Positions 1-8,494 of a DNA stretch of 64,000 bases are shown here, one piece after another. A program made the position numbers and the translations under genes. Source of the DNA: Variovorax sp. Sphag1AA (GTDB taxonomy: Bacteria > Pseudomonadota > Gammaproteobacteria > Burkholderiales > Burkholderiaceae_C); the NCBI RefSeq assembly GCF_014192575.1, contig NZ_JACHYC010000005.1:1-64000 (forward strand), written 5' to 3'. Below the pieces are notes generated by a model. The model had not been told where the DNA came from, searched no databases, and saw only the letters and a list, made by a program, of their open reading frames with translations. The first letter of the stretch is position 1. Each line of letters opens with the position of its first letter.

Positions 1-66
1 ATTTTTCTTTTCTTCCCTCCGCTCAACTCGCCACACCCCGAAGGATCTAACTCGTCGCTGTGTTTT

Positions 67-226
67 GCGGAGCCCTCGATTATGACAGAGTTTTTGAAGA
101 ATCGAGAAATCTTTGAAAATTTCTTTCTTCCTCTTCACCGTGCTCATTTAGCCCCGAGAGACCTCATAAGCGCTGTCACGTTCAGCGGAGCCTTGAATTA
201 TGGCACCGTTTTCGACCTTCCGGCAA
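67..226 (-). promoter_or_regulatory. Two tandem leftward promoter-like elements at the left edge
   Basis: The first 254 bases downstream of queF are visibly richer in A/T than the rest of the window and hold no convincing gene. On the minus strand two CATAAT -10 boxes lie at 79-84 and 197-202. The second has TTGCCG at 221-226 with an 18-base spacer. Each -10 is followed by the same GGCTCCGC block (67-74 and 185-192 on the plus strand), so the element looks duplicated about 118 bases apart. They would drive a gene beyond the left edge. A purine-rich GGAGGG run near base 10-20 could be its ribosome-binding site. The first copy has no good -35 box. Inference from motifs only. Confidence 0.4.
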
Positions 227-254
227 GTCCGTCGGAATTTTTTGTTCCCCCCTC

Positions 255-1112
255 CTACTGCCGCGCGGTCCGGACGTTCTCAGGCAAGGCCTGCGGCCAG
301 CTCGTGCGGAACGGGTTGATATCGAGCCCGCCGCGACGGGTGTACCTCGCATACACCGCAAGCTTGTTGGGCAGACAGCGGTGCCAGATGTCCGTGAAGA
401 TCCGCTCCGCGCACGGCTCGTGAAACTCGTTGTGATTGCGAAAGCTGACGATGTACGCCAGCAAGCCAGCCTGGTCGATCTGCGGTCCGCTGTAGCGGAT
501 CTCCACACTCCCCCAGTCCGGTTGCCCGGTGACAAGGCAATTGCTCTTTAGTAGGCGGCTGGTCAGCGTCTCCGTCACGGGTGGCTGGGTGGTGTCACTT
601 GCCAGCAGTTCTGGCGCCGGCTGATATCGAGTGCACTCGATATCCAGTCGGTCCAGGTCGAGCCCGTCTAGTTCGTGCACCCGCTCAGTCTCGAACGCTG
701 CCGGCGAGACCAACTTCACCCCGACGCTACCCTTGCGGTCACTCCCGCGCCAGACTGCTTCGCTCAAGTCGGCACGCAAACGCTCCCTAACGGCATCCTG
801 ATCCACGAAAACGCTGCTGTTGAAGCTGTTGAGATAGAGCTTGAACGACTTGCTCTCGATGATGTTCGGCGTCTCGCACGGCACAGTGAAGTGCGCGATC
901 GCAAGTTGCGGCTTGCCACGAGGGTTGAGCCAGCTCAGTTCGAAGGCGGTCCAGAGATCAGCGCCAAAAAACGGCAGTGCGCCTTCCTTGATGCCCATCG
1001 CTTCGCGCTGCATCGCGCGTGCGATCGGGAAAAGCAGGCTCGGCTCATATTGATCGGCGTAGGCGGAAGCCCGGCCCAGCTGCGATTGTTCAGGGGTGTT
1101 GTCGAGGCTCAT
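255..1112 (-). CDS. queF: NADPH-dependent 7-cyano-7-deazaguanine reductase QueF
   Basis: Reduces preQ0 to preQ1 in queuosine biosynthesis, in the cytoplasm. The 285-residue length matches the long, two-domain (E. coli-type) QueF. Visible landmarks are the ESKSFKLYLNSFN substrate motif (about residues 86-98) and the catalytic Cys192 and Asp199 within CLVTGQPD. The chosen ATG starts at residue MSLDN; an upstream in-frame extension of 47 residues is open but runs into the preceding gene. The start overlaps the stop of the hydrolase gene by four bases (ATGA), implying translational coupling. It is the last gene of a four-gene leftward operon with yaaA. Confidence 0.95.
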   Translation of the reverse strand: MSLDNTPEQSQLGRASAYADQYEPSLLFPIARAMQREAMGIKEGALPFFGADLWTAFELSWLNPRGKPQLAIAHFTVPCETPNIIESKSFKLYLNSFNSSVFVDQDAVRERLRADLSEAVWRGSDRKGSVGVKLVSPAAFETERVHELDGLDLDRLDIECTRYQPAPELLASDTTQPPVTETLTSRLLKSNCLVTGQPDWGSVEIRYSGPQIDQAGLLAYIVSFRNHNEFHEPCAERIFTDIWHRCLPNKLAVYARYTRRGGLDINPFRTSWPQALPENVRTARQ

Positions 1113-2002
1113 GATCGGCTCTGGGCAGTCTGTAGAAAGGGAACGATGTGCTGCAGGAGGATTTCGATCACGGGCGGCGGCAAATCGTGCCCCATTCCAG
1201 GAATGCCAACGAAACGCGCTCCTCGAATGCGCCGAGCCGTGTCCTCGCCGCACGCGATCGGGACCAGAGGATCGGCCTCACCATGCAGGACCAAGGAGGG
1301 GCTTTCTATTCGCGAGAGCAATTCGGCGCGCTCGCCGTCCGCGGCGATTGCAAGTATCTGCCGCGTGACGCCAGCCGGCCGATACGCGCGGCGAAGCGCA
1401 CGGGCAATTCGGTCCGCCTGGATGCGCTCGTCCCGCGCATAGGCGGGGCTCGATATCAGTCGATAAAACCGAAGGCCGTGTTCGACCAAGGCAGCCTCGG
1501 TCCTGCTGGCAGGCCGCCGCAGGAGCGCGGCGGCGACATCCGCCCGCGGTCCCGGCAGGTTGCGCGCACCACTCGAACTCATGATGCTGACCAGGCTGGC
1601 CATCCGCCGGGGCGCGCTCGCGGCAAGGCGCTGCGCGATCATGCCGCCCATCGAAGCCCCGATGACATGAGCACGTTCGACACCCAGTGCATCAAGCACC
1701 CCGAGCGCATCGTCGGCCATATCCTGAAGCGAATAGGCCGAGCGCACCTGCAGCCCAAAACGCTGCCGAACGCTCTGCCAGATCACGTTACCCGTGCCCG
1801 CTTCATCGAAGCCCTGGCTCAGCCCAATGTCGCGGTTGTCGTGGCGGATCACCCGGAACCCGGCATCCACCAGAGTCTCGACGAACTCAGCCGGCCAGCC
1901 GATCAGCTGCATGCCAAGCCCCATGATGAGCAGAATCGCCGGGCGGCCTTCGCCGCCGCTGTCCTCGACCTCGATCTGGATGCCGTTCGCGGAGACTTTC
2001 AT
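1109..2002 (-). CDS. Alpha/beta-fold hydrolase
   Basis: A 297-residue soluble hydrolase of the alpha/beta superfamily; substrate unknown. The nucleophile elbow GASMGG places Ser117. The acid is probably Asp in GEADPLVP (about residue 243) and the base His in GMGHD (about 272). The N-terminal LLIMGLG segment fits the oxyanion-hole region. There is no signal peptide. The gene lies 20 bases after the 2OG-oxygenase gene and overlaps queF by four bases, so it is probably co-transcribed with yaaA. Many such proteins are labelled as esterases or haloperoxidase-like enzymes without biochemical proof, and nothing here narrows the substrate. Confidence 0.85.
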   Translation of the reverse strand: MKVSANGIQIEVEDSGGEGRPAILLIMGLGMQLIGWPAEFVETLVDAGFRVIRHDNRDIGLSQGFDEAGTGNVIWQSVRQRFGLQVRSAYSLQDMADDALGVLDALGVERAHVIGASMGGMIAQRLAASAPRRMASLVSIMSSSGARNLPGPRADVAAALLRRPASRTEAALVEHGLRFYRLISSPAYARDERIQADRIARALRRAYRPAGVTRQILAIAADGERAELLSRIESPSLVLHGEADPLVPIACGEDTARRIRGARFVGIPGMGHDLPPPVIEILLQHIVPFLQTAQSRS

Positions 2003-2022
2003 GCGGGTGCGCGCTCAGCCGT

Positions 2023-2859
2023 TCAATTGAACTCGCGCTCGCGCAACCATTTGGTGGCGACCCACTTCTCACCTGAAAGAACCGGCGCTCCACCATGCAA
2101 GGTGCGCGTCGCCGGATCCGGGCGCTCGTAGCTGAAGAAGACGCCCGTCCCACGTTTGGGTGCAACTTCCAGCCCTACGTCGGGGAAGGTGGTGGCGCCG
2201 CCCTGCTCGGGCTCGTGCAAATACATCACGAGTGTGGCGACGCGCTGGCCGCCCCGCTTCAGGATGATTGGCGTACCAGGCTCGCTCGGGTCGAAATAGT
2301 CGTAGTGCGGCCGATACTGCGCGCCGGGTGAATAGCGAAGGACCTGCAGCCCCTCGCCGAACTCCAGCGGCCACCGCAGCAGTGCGGCGATGCGCTTCTC
2401 GAGTCTTGCGACCACAGGGTTCTCTCCACGCTCGAAGAACATCCCGTCACTGGTCCGGTCGACGTTGAGCGCCTCGCCGCCCGTCTGCGTCTCGACAGTC
2501 AGGGAGCGCGCAAGCCGCTGGCGTGCCGCGGCGATCAATGCCTCGCACTCCTCGTCCGACAAAAGGTCCCCGAAAACAATGACGCGCGGATTCCGCATGG
2601 TCTGCAGCACGTGGACACGGCGGTCGCCCGCGTCGATGTAGAGCGGCGAGTTCGAAAGATCGGGCCCGGGCATCGCCTTCGTCGCTTCGGTCGTGCCAAC
2701 GGCCTCCCGCTCCACTTCGGCCAGGGCCGCATCGGCCGCAGCATCGTGCCAACCGGCAGCCCGCATGGACGCGCGCAGGCTCGGGACCGAGTGGCCGGCA
2801 GCCAACTGGGTCGTGATCCACTCGCGAAGCTCTGCGCTGATGACTTGTCCTTGACTCAT
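2023..2859 (-). CDS. 2OG-Fe(II) oxygenase, prolyl 4-hydroxylase family
   Basis: A predicted non-haem iron dioxygenase using 2-oxoglutarate and O2. The iron ligands are visible as His185-x-Asp187 (in RPHYDYF) and His255 (in TLHGG), with Lys265 in GEKWVATKW as the likely 2-oxoglutarate anchor. The catalytic domain spans about residues 90-278, as in the P4Hc family. Residues 1-60 form a separate helical region that looks like a small UBA-like helical bundle. Target protein or peptide is unknown. The ATG has a GGAG site, and the start overlaps the yaaA stop by four bases, so the two are probably co-translated. Confidence 0.88.
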   Translation of the reverse strand: MSQGQVISAELREWITTQLAAGHSVPSLRASMRAAGWHDAAADAALAEVEREAVGTTEATKAMPGPDLSNSPLYIDAGDRRVHVLQTMRNPRVIVFGDLLSDEECEALIAAARQRLARSLTVETQTGGEALNVDRTSDGMFFERGENPVVARLEKRIAALLRWPLEFGEGLQVLRYSPGAQYRPHYDYFDPSEPGTPIILKRGGQRVATLVMYLHEPEQGGATTFPDVGLEVAPKRGTGVFFSYERPDPATRTLHGGAPVLSGEKWVATKWLREREFN

Positions 2860-3662
2860 GATGCTCTCCGTCGAAACACCATCCGATCAGGCTTGGAGGC
2901 CGACGCGTCGAAACCATAGCCCTCGAGGTCGAACTTCTCCAGCGCCTTGGGCGTCGCGGCCTTGTGAAGGACCGCCCACCGCGCCATGAGACCGCGTGCG
3001 CGTTTCGCGAAGAAGCTCACGATCTTGTAGCGCCCTGGATCAGCCGCACCGGTGCCGCCCTTCCACTCTTCGAAAACGCACTCCACGACACGCGCCTTGA
3101 GCACGCCCTGATCGACTGACTTGAAATATTCCTGCGAAGCGAGGTTGATGACAACCGGCGTCCGATCCGCGGCAAGCCGCTCGTTCAGGTACTCGGAAAT
3201 GCGACTGCCCCAGAACGCATAGAGATCCTTGCCATGCCGGTTGCCAAGCTGGGTCCCCATTTCGAGGCGATAGGGCTGGAGCAGGTCGAGCGGCCGCAGC
3301 ACGCCATAGAGCCCGCTGAGGATGCAGACATGATCCTGCGCCCACGAAAGCTGGCTGGTCGTGAGCGTCTTTGCGTCGAGGCCGCCATAGACGTCGCCAT
3401 CGAATGCAAGCGCCGCCTGCTTCGCGTTCCTGCTGGTGCCCTTCGATGACCACACCGCATAACGCGCCACATTGAGGGCTGAAAGCTTGTCTGACAGATG
3501 CATCAGTTCGGCGACCTGCTGGGGCGACTTCTCCCTCAGGATCTTGATCAGTTCCGCCGCTGGCCCCCTGGGCCCTTCGAAGCGGGGTTGAGTAGCCAGA
3601 AGAGTGTCGGGAACGGGGGTTTCGAAATCGAGGGACTTGGCAGGCGAGAGCAGGAAAAGCAT
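2856..3662 (-). CDS. yaaA: Peroxide stress protein YaaA (DUF328/UPF0246)
   Basis: A 268-residue protein matching the YaaA family, which in E. coli limits intracellular free iron and DNA damage under peroxide stress. The family N-terminus MLFLLSPAKSLDFE is complete and sets the start. Other family blocks are LSGLYGVLRPLD, INLASQEYFKSV and the FFAKRARGLMARW segment near the C-terminus. An upstream in-frame extension overlaps valS and is rejected. It is the first gene of the leftward operon and is divergent from valS across about 124 bases. Confidence 0.93.
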   Translation of the reverse strand: MLFLLSPAKSLDFETPVPDTLLATQPRFEGPRGPAAELIKILREKSPQQVAELMHLSDKLSALNVARYAVWSSKGTSRNAKQAALAFDGDVYGGLDAKTLTTSQLSWAQDHVCILSGLYGVLRPLDLLQPYRLEMGTQLGNRHGKDLYAFWGSRISEYLNERLAADRTPVVINLASQEYFKSVDQGVLKARVVECVFEEWKGGTGAADPGRYKIVSFFAKRARGLMARWAVLHKAATPKALEKFDLEGYGFDASASKPDRMVFRRRAS

Positions 3663-3722
3663 CGGCGGATTATCAGCGGCGCATGGATGACCGCTCCGGG
3701 TCGCCGCAGTCGTGCCGTCGAA

Positions 3723-3780
3723 TAAAATCTTTCCACTTCCACCCACAAGCGGCATCCTGCGGGATGCCGTTCGTTTTTGT
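3723..3780 (+). promoter_or_regulatory. valS leader: -10-like box and terminator-like hairpin
   Basis: TAAAAT at 3723-3728 is a plausible -10 box for valS, though no good -35 is visible. Downstream, 3750-3757 (CGGCATCC) pairs perfectly with 3762-3769 (GGATGCCG) around a TGCG loop, followed by TTCGTTTTTG. That is the shape of an intrinsic terminator on the plus strand, ending about seven bases before the valS ATG. The minus strand has no U-tract. Since yaaA is divergent, no plus-strand gene upstream needs a terminator, so this may be an attenuator or a leader stability hairpin. Confidence 0.5.
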
Positions 3781-3786
3781 ACTGCC

Positions 3787-6657
3787 ATGAGTGAGACCTT
3801 GCCCCAACCCGGCCTCGAAAGCCTGTCCAAATCCTTCGAACCCGCCGCCATCGAAGCGCACTGGGGGCCTGAATGGGAGCGACGCGGCTACGCAGCCGCG
3901 GGCTTCCGCGGCACTCAGAAGGCGAAGGAAGGCGCACCCTCCTTCGCGATCCAGCTTCCGCCACCAAACGTGACCGGCACGCTGCACATGGGGCACGCGT
4001 TCAACCAGACGATCATGGACAGCCTCACGCGCTATCACCGCATGGCGGGCGCCAACACCGTGTGGGTGCCGGGCACCGACCACGCCGGGATCGCAACGCA
4101 GATCGTCGTCGAGCGTCAGTTGCAGGAACAAAAGGTCAGCCGGCACGACCTTGGCCGGAAGAACTTCGTTGCGCGGGTATGGGAGTGGAAGGAAAAGTCC
4201 GGCAACACCATCACCAACCAGATGCGCCGCATGGGCGACACGGTGGACTGGAGCCGCGAATACTTCACCATGGACGAGAAGCTGTCGAAGGTGGTTACTC
4301 AGACCTTCGTGCAGCTCTACAACGAGGGGCTCATCTACCGCGGCAAGCGCCTGGTCAACTGGGACCCGGTGCTCAAGACTGCCGTGAGTGACCTGGAAGT
4401 CGAGAGCGAGGAAGAGGACGGCTCTCTCTGGCACATCGCCTATCCGCTGGAAGACGGATCGGGCTCGCTTACGGTCGCGACGACCCGTCCCGAAACCATG
4501 CTGGGCGACGTCGCCGTGATGGTTCATCCCGAAGACGAGCGCTACAAGCACCTCGTCGGCCAGCGCGTGAAGCTGCCGCTGGTCGATCGCCTGATTCCGG
4601 TCATCGCCGATGACTACGTCGACAAGGAATTCGGCACCGGTGTCGTCAAGGTCACGCCGGCGCACGATCACAACGACTATGCCGTCGGGCTGCGGCACGG
4701 TCTGGAAATCATCGGCGTGCTGACGCTCGATGCCACCATCAACGACAACGCGCCTGAAAAGTACCGCGGCCTGGATCGCTTCGTGGCCCGCAAGGCGGTC
4801 GTCGCCGATCTCGAAGCGCTAGGCCTGCTTGTCGAAACCAAGAAACACAAGCTCATGGTCCCGCGCTGCGCGCGTACCGGCGCCGTGGTGGAGCCGATGC
4901 TCACCGACCAGTGGTTCGTCGCGATGACCAAGCCTGACGCCGATGGTCAATCGATCGCGCAAAAGGCGATCGAGGCGGTGCGCTCCGGGGAAGTGCGTTT
5001 CGTCCCCGAGAACTGGGTCAACACCTACAACCACTGGATGGAGAACATCCAGGACTGGACGATCTCGCGCCAGCTCTGGTGGGGTCACCAAATCCCGGCC
5101 TGGTACGACGAGCAGGGCAACGTCTACGTCGCACACGACGAGGCCGAAGCGCAAGCCCAGGCCCCCGGCAAAAAGCTCGCGCGTGACGAGGACGTACTCG
5201 ACACCTGGTATTCGTCGGCGCTCGTCCCCTTCTCTTCGCTCGGCTGGCCCGAGAAGAGCGAGGATCTTGACCTGTACCTCCCATCCACCGTGCTGGTGAC
5301 AGGCTACGACATCATCTTCTTCTGGGTCGCCCGGATGATCATGATGACCAAGCACTTCACCGGCAAGGTGCCGTTCAAGCACGTCTACATCCACGGGCTC
5401 GTGCGCGATTCGCATGGCAAGAAGATGAGCAAGTCCGAGGGCAACGTGCTCGACCCGGTCGACCTCATCGATGGCATCGCACTGCCCGAGTTGCTCGACA
5501 AGCGCACGCAAGGTCTGCGCCGGCCCGAGACGGCACCCACGGTTCGCAAGAACACCCAGAAGGAATTCCCGGACGGCATTCCCGCCTTCGGCGCCGACGC
5601 CCTGCGATTCACCTTCGCATCGCTCGCGTCGCTTGGACGCAGCATCAACTTCGACTCGAAGCGCTGTGAAGGCTATCGCAACTTCTGCAACAAGCTCTGG
5701 AACGCCACGCGCTTCGTACTCATGAATTGCGAAGGCCAAGACTGCGGCCTGCGCGAGCACACCAAGGAAGAATGCGCCCCCGGCGGGCCGGCCCACGGCT
5801 ATCTGAAATTCAGCCAGGCCGACCGCTGGATCACCTCCCAGCTGCAGCGCGTCGAAGCAGAAGTGGCGAAGGGCTTCGAGGAGTACCGTCTCGACAACGT
5901 CGCGAACGCCATCTACCAGTTCGCATGGGACGAGTTCTGCGATTGGTACCTGGAGATCGCCAAGGTCCAGATCCAGCAAGGCGACGACGCGCAGCAGCGC
6001 GCCACGCGCCGCACGCTGATCCGTTCGCTCGAGACGCTGCTGCGCCTGGCGCATCCGGTCATTCCCTTCATCACCGAAGAGCTCTGGCAAAAGGTTGCGC
6101 CAGTCGCTGGCCGGGCCGGCGATTCGGTCATGACGGCGGCTTACCCGAAGAGCCAGCCCGAGAAGATCGACGAGGCTGCAGAGGCCCATGTCGCCCGACT
6201 CAAGTCGCTCGTGGATGCCTGCCGCACGCTGCGCGGCGAGATGAACGTCTCGCCGGCCACGCGCCTGCCGCTCTACGCCGTTGCCGACGATGCGGCAAAC
6301 GCCACGTTCCTGCGCGAAGCGGCGCCAGTGCTTCAGGCACTCGCCAAGCTCAAGGAAGTGAAGGTCTTCGACGACGAAGCGGCCTGGGCCGCAGCCGCTG
6401 AAGCCGCGCCTGTCGCCGTGGTCGGTAGTGCCCGCCTCTGCCTGCACATGGAAATCGACAAGGCCGCGGAAAAGGCACGCATCGGCAAGGAACTGGCGCG
6501 CATCGAAGGTGAGATCGCGAAGGTCAACAGTAAGCTCGGCAACGAGGCCTTCGTCGCGAAGGCGCCGGCAGCGGTGATCGAGCAGGAGCGCAAGCGGCTC
6601 ACCGACTTCACTGCCACGCTCGAGCGCCTGCGGGATCAGCTTGTCCGCCTAGGCTGA
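3787..6657 (+). CDS. valS: Valyl-tRNA synthetase
   Basis: Charges tRNA-Val with valine and edits mischarged threonine. The 956-residue class Ia enzyme shows the HIGH-type motif HMGH at residues 67-70 and KMSKS at 546-550. Between them lies the CP1 editing insert with ATTRPETMLGDVAVMVHPED. The C-terminal region from about 885 is the usual ValRS coiled-coil tRNA arm, rich in Lys and Glu. The start chosen is MSETLPQPG; 25 further in-frame residues upstream read through the leader hairpin and are rejected. It stands alone, with galU about 100 bases downstream. Confidence 0.97.
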   Translation: MSETLPQPGLESLSKSFEPAAIEAHWGPEWERRGYAAAGFRGTQKAKEGAPSFAIQLPPPNVTGTLHMGHAFNQTIMDSLTRYHRMAGANTVWVPGTDHAGIATQIVVERQLQEQKVSRHDLGRKNFVARVWEWKEKSGNTITNQMRRMGDTVDWSREYFTMDEKLSKVVTQTFVQLYNEGLIYRGKRLVNWDPVLKTAVSDLEVESEEEDGSLWHIAYPLEDGSGSLTVATTRPETMLGDVAVMVHPEDERYKHLVGQRVKLPLVDRLIPVIADDYVDKEFGTGVVKVTPAHDHNDYAVGLRHGLEIIGVLTLDATINDNAPEKYRGLDRFVARKAVVADLEALGLLVETKKHKLMVPRCARTGAVVEPMLTDQWFVAMTKPDADGQSIAQKAIEAVRSGEVRFVPENWVNTYNHWMENIQDWTISRQLWWGHQIPAWYDEQGNVYVAHDEAEAQAQAPGKKLARDEDVLDTWYSSALVPFSSLGWPEKSEDLDLYLPSTVLVTGYDIIFFWVARMIMMTKHFTGKVPFKHVYIHGLVRDSHGKKMSKSEGNVLDPVDLIDGIALPELLDKRTQGLRRPETAPTVRKNTQKEFPDGIPAFGADALRFTFASLASLGRSINFDSKRCEGYRNFCNKLWNATRFVLMNCEGQDCGLREHTKEECAPGGPAHGYLKFSQADRWITSQLQRVEAEVAKGFEEYRLDNVANAIYQFAWDEFCDWYLEIAKVQIQQGDDAQQRATRRTLIRSLETLLRLAHPVIPFITEELWQKVAPVAGRAGDSVMTAAYPKSQPEKIDEAAEAHVARLKSLVDACRTLRGEMNVSPATRLPLYAVADDAANATFLREAAPVLQALAKLKEVKVFDDEAAWAAAAEAAPVAVVGSARLCLHMEIDKAAEKARIGKELARIEGEIAKVNSKLGNEAFVAKAPAAVIEQERKRLTDFTATLERLRDQLVRLG

Positions 6658-6760
6658 CAGACGTGTGGCCTGGCGGCAAATAGTATGTGAGCATGTGGGT
6701 TGAGCGTCCGCGACGCCGCCCACCTTTTCGATCTTCGTCTTCGATTCACACGAAATTCAC

Positions 6761-7651
6761 ATGTCCAACTCCCCGACGCGCATTCGCAAGGCCGTGTTCC
6801 CCGTAGCCGGCTTTGGCACCCGTTTTCTGCCGGCCACCAAGGCGCAACCCAAGGAAATGCTTCCGGTGGTGGACAAGCCCCTGATCCAGTACGCGGTCGA
6901 GGAAGCGTACGCCGCGGGCATCCGCGACATGATCTTCGTCACCGGGCGCAACAAGAGGGCGATCGAAGACCACTACGACGCCGCCTATGAGCTCGAATCG
7001 CAGCTCGAAGCCAGCGGCAAGAAAGAATTGCTCGCCATCGCGCGCTCGGTCATGCCGGACGACATGACCTGCTCCTACGTGCGCCAGCCGCGCATGCTGG
7101 GCCTCGGTCATGCGGTGCTGTGCGCCGAACACCTCGTCGGCAACGAACCTTTTGCTGTGCTGCTCGCTGATGACCTCATGGTCGGCCCGCAGGGAGGCGA
7201 GCCGGTGCTGGCACAGATGACCCGCGCATTCGAGAAGCTCGGCGGCTCATTGCTCGCAGTTCAGGAAGTGCCCCTGGAACACGTCAAGCGCTACGGCATC
7301 GTGGCTGGCGACGTGGTCGAGGAAGGCCTGGTCAAGGTCAACCGCATGGTCGAGAAGCCCAAGCCGGAGGACGCGCCTTCGCGCCTCGGCGTTGCGGGGC
7401 GCTACATCCTGACGCCGGCGGTGTTCGGCCACATCCGGAATCAACCCAAGGGTGCTGGCGGCGAGATCCAGCTGACCGACGGCATCGCCGCGCTGATGAC
7501 CAAGGAATCGGTCTATGCGTACTCCTATGCGGGTACGCGCTACGACTGCGGCAGCAAGGAAGGGTTCCTGCAGGCGTCGGTCGAATTGGCTCTGGCGCAC
7601 CCTGAAGTGGGTGCTTCGTTCCGCCAGTATCTGAAGAGCCTGGAGCTCTGA
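6761..7651 (+). CDS. galU: UTP--glucose-1-phosphate uridylyltransferase
   Basis: Makes UDP-glucose from glucose-1-phosphate and UTP, feeding exopolysaccharide, LPS and trehalose synthesis. The 296-residue protein carries the nucleotidyltransferase signature around residues 14-35 (FGTRFLPATKAQPKEMLPV), the LLADD metal-binding block near 128, and GRYILTP. Length and motifs fit bacterial GalU, not the glucose-1-phosphate thymidylyltransferases. The start is ATG at MSNSPTRIRKAVFP. No neighbour shares the pathway, so it is probably a single-gene unit. Confidence 0.96.
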   Translation: MSNSPTRIRKAVFPVAGFGTRFLPATKAQPKEMLPVVDKPLIQYAVEEAYAAGIRDMIFVTGRNKRAIEDHYDAAYELESQLEASGKKELLAIARSVMPDDMTCSYVRQPRMLGLGHAVLCAEHLVGNEPFAVLLADDLMVGPQGGEPVLAQMTRAFEKLGGSLLAVQEVPLEHVKRYGIVAGDVVEEGLVKVNRMVEKPKPEDAPSRLGVAGRYILTPAVFGHIRNQPKGAGGEIQLTDGIAALMTKESVYAYSYAGTRYDCGSKEGFLQASVELALAHPEVGASFRQYLKSLEL

Positions 7652-7674
7652 GCCTCAACTGCTGCGCCGCTCGC

Positions 7675-7902
7675 TCAGCGACGGCGCAGTACGTGAATGA
7701 ACTCGTCGCCGACCGTCTGCTGGTCAACGAGATCGTTTCCGGTCTGCCGGGCGAAGGCCTGAAAGTCGCGCACCGAGCCTGCGTCAGTCGCCACGACTCT
7801 CAGCAGTTCGCCGCTATGCATCTCGTTGAGCGCCTTCTTGGCCTTGAGGATGGGCAGCGGGCAGTTGAGCCCGCGGGTGTCGATTTCCTTGTTCACTTGC
7901 AT
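7675..7902 (-). CDS. TusA/SirA-family sulfur-carrier protein
   Basis: A 75-residue cytoplasmic protein of the TusA/SirA/YedF family, which carries persulfide sulfur for thiouridine or other sulfur transfer. The family signature is complete: DTRGLNCPLPILKAKKAL with the acceptor Cys14. The start at MQVNKE is supported by a strong AGGAGG site just upstream; a longer frame has none. It may be TusA itself or a paralogue used in sulfur metabolism. Its position 22 bases from the Nudix gene, with cysM next, gives a small sulfur-flavoured leftward cluster. Confidence 0.9.
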   Translation of the reverse strand: MQVNKEIDTRGLNCPLPILKAKKALNEMHSGELLRVVATDAGSVRDFQAFARQTGNDLVDQQTVGDEFIHVLRRR

Positions 7903-7924
7903 GTGATTTCCTCCTGCGCAGGGC

Positions 7925-8476
7925 TCAACTGGCGAGCCCGCGTCGGCGCTCCTCGTTCTCGGCGGCGGTAAAGAATATCGGCTCATGGCCGCGTGTACGA
8001 AGCCAATCAGCCAGCGCATAGCCGGTGCCGGCAGGCCAGCACTTCAGATCAGGCAGATCGTAGAGGCGGTAGTCCACGAGTTCGGGCGACAGCGACACTT
8101 CGCCGTGGGCCACCACGTGGTAGGCGATGATGACCTGGTTCATTCGCTGAAAGTCGTAGACACCCACCAGATTCACTTCGCTCACGTCGAGGCTGGTTTC
8201 TTCCTTGACCTCGCGCGAGATGCCTTCCTGCGGCGTCTCTCCGGCTTCCATGAAGCCTGTGATGAGCGCAAACATCTTGGCAGGCCATGCGGCATTGCGG
8301 GCAAGCAGCACCTGTCCGCCGTACTCGACGATCGCGGCTAGCACCGGCGTCGGGTTGTTCCAGTGCGTCCAGTCGCAGGAAGGGCAACGGAGGCGCGACT
8401 TCGGGCCTCCGTCCTCCAGCGCTTCGATATGAGCCAGCGGCGTGGCGCAGGAGGGGCAGAAGCGAGGTTGGTTCAT
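7925..8476 (-). CDS. Nudix hydrolase with N-terminal zinc ribbon
   Basis: A 183-residue Nudix protein. Four cysteines (7, 10, 31, 34) form an N-terminal zinc ribbon like that of NADH pyrophosphatase NudC. The Nudix box starts at Gly74 with Glu80 and R88-E89-V-x-E92-E93; the usual Gly near its end is Ser95. It should cleave a nucleoside diphosphate linked to another group; the exact substrate (NAD(H), ADP-ribose or other) cannot be read from the sequence. It is shorter than E. coli NudC. It sits between cysM and the tusA-like gene with gaps of about 20 bases. Confidence 0.88.
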   Translation of the reverse strand: MNQPRFCPSCATPLAHIEALEDGGPKSRLRCPSCDWTHWNNPTPVLAAIVEYGGQVLLARNAAWPAKMFALITGFMEAGETPQEGISREVKEETSLDVSEVNLVGVYDFQRMNQVIIAYHVVAHGEVSLSPELVDYRLYDLPDLKCWPAGTGYALADWLRTRGHEPIFFTAAENEERRRGLAS

Positions 8477-8494
8477 GACTGAATGGCAGGGGAA

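Noticed and set aside
82..423. Plus-strand frame of 113 codons over the left edge and queF
   Set aside because: It overlaps queF on the other strand, has no recognisable family, and its start is simply part of a minus-strand -10 box.
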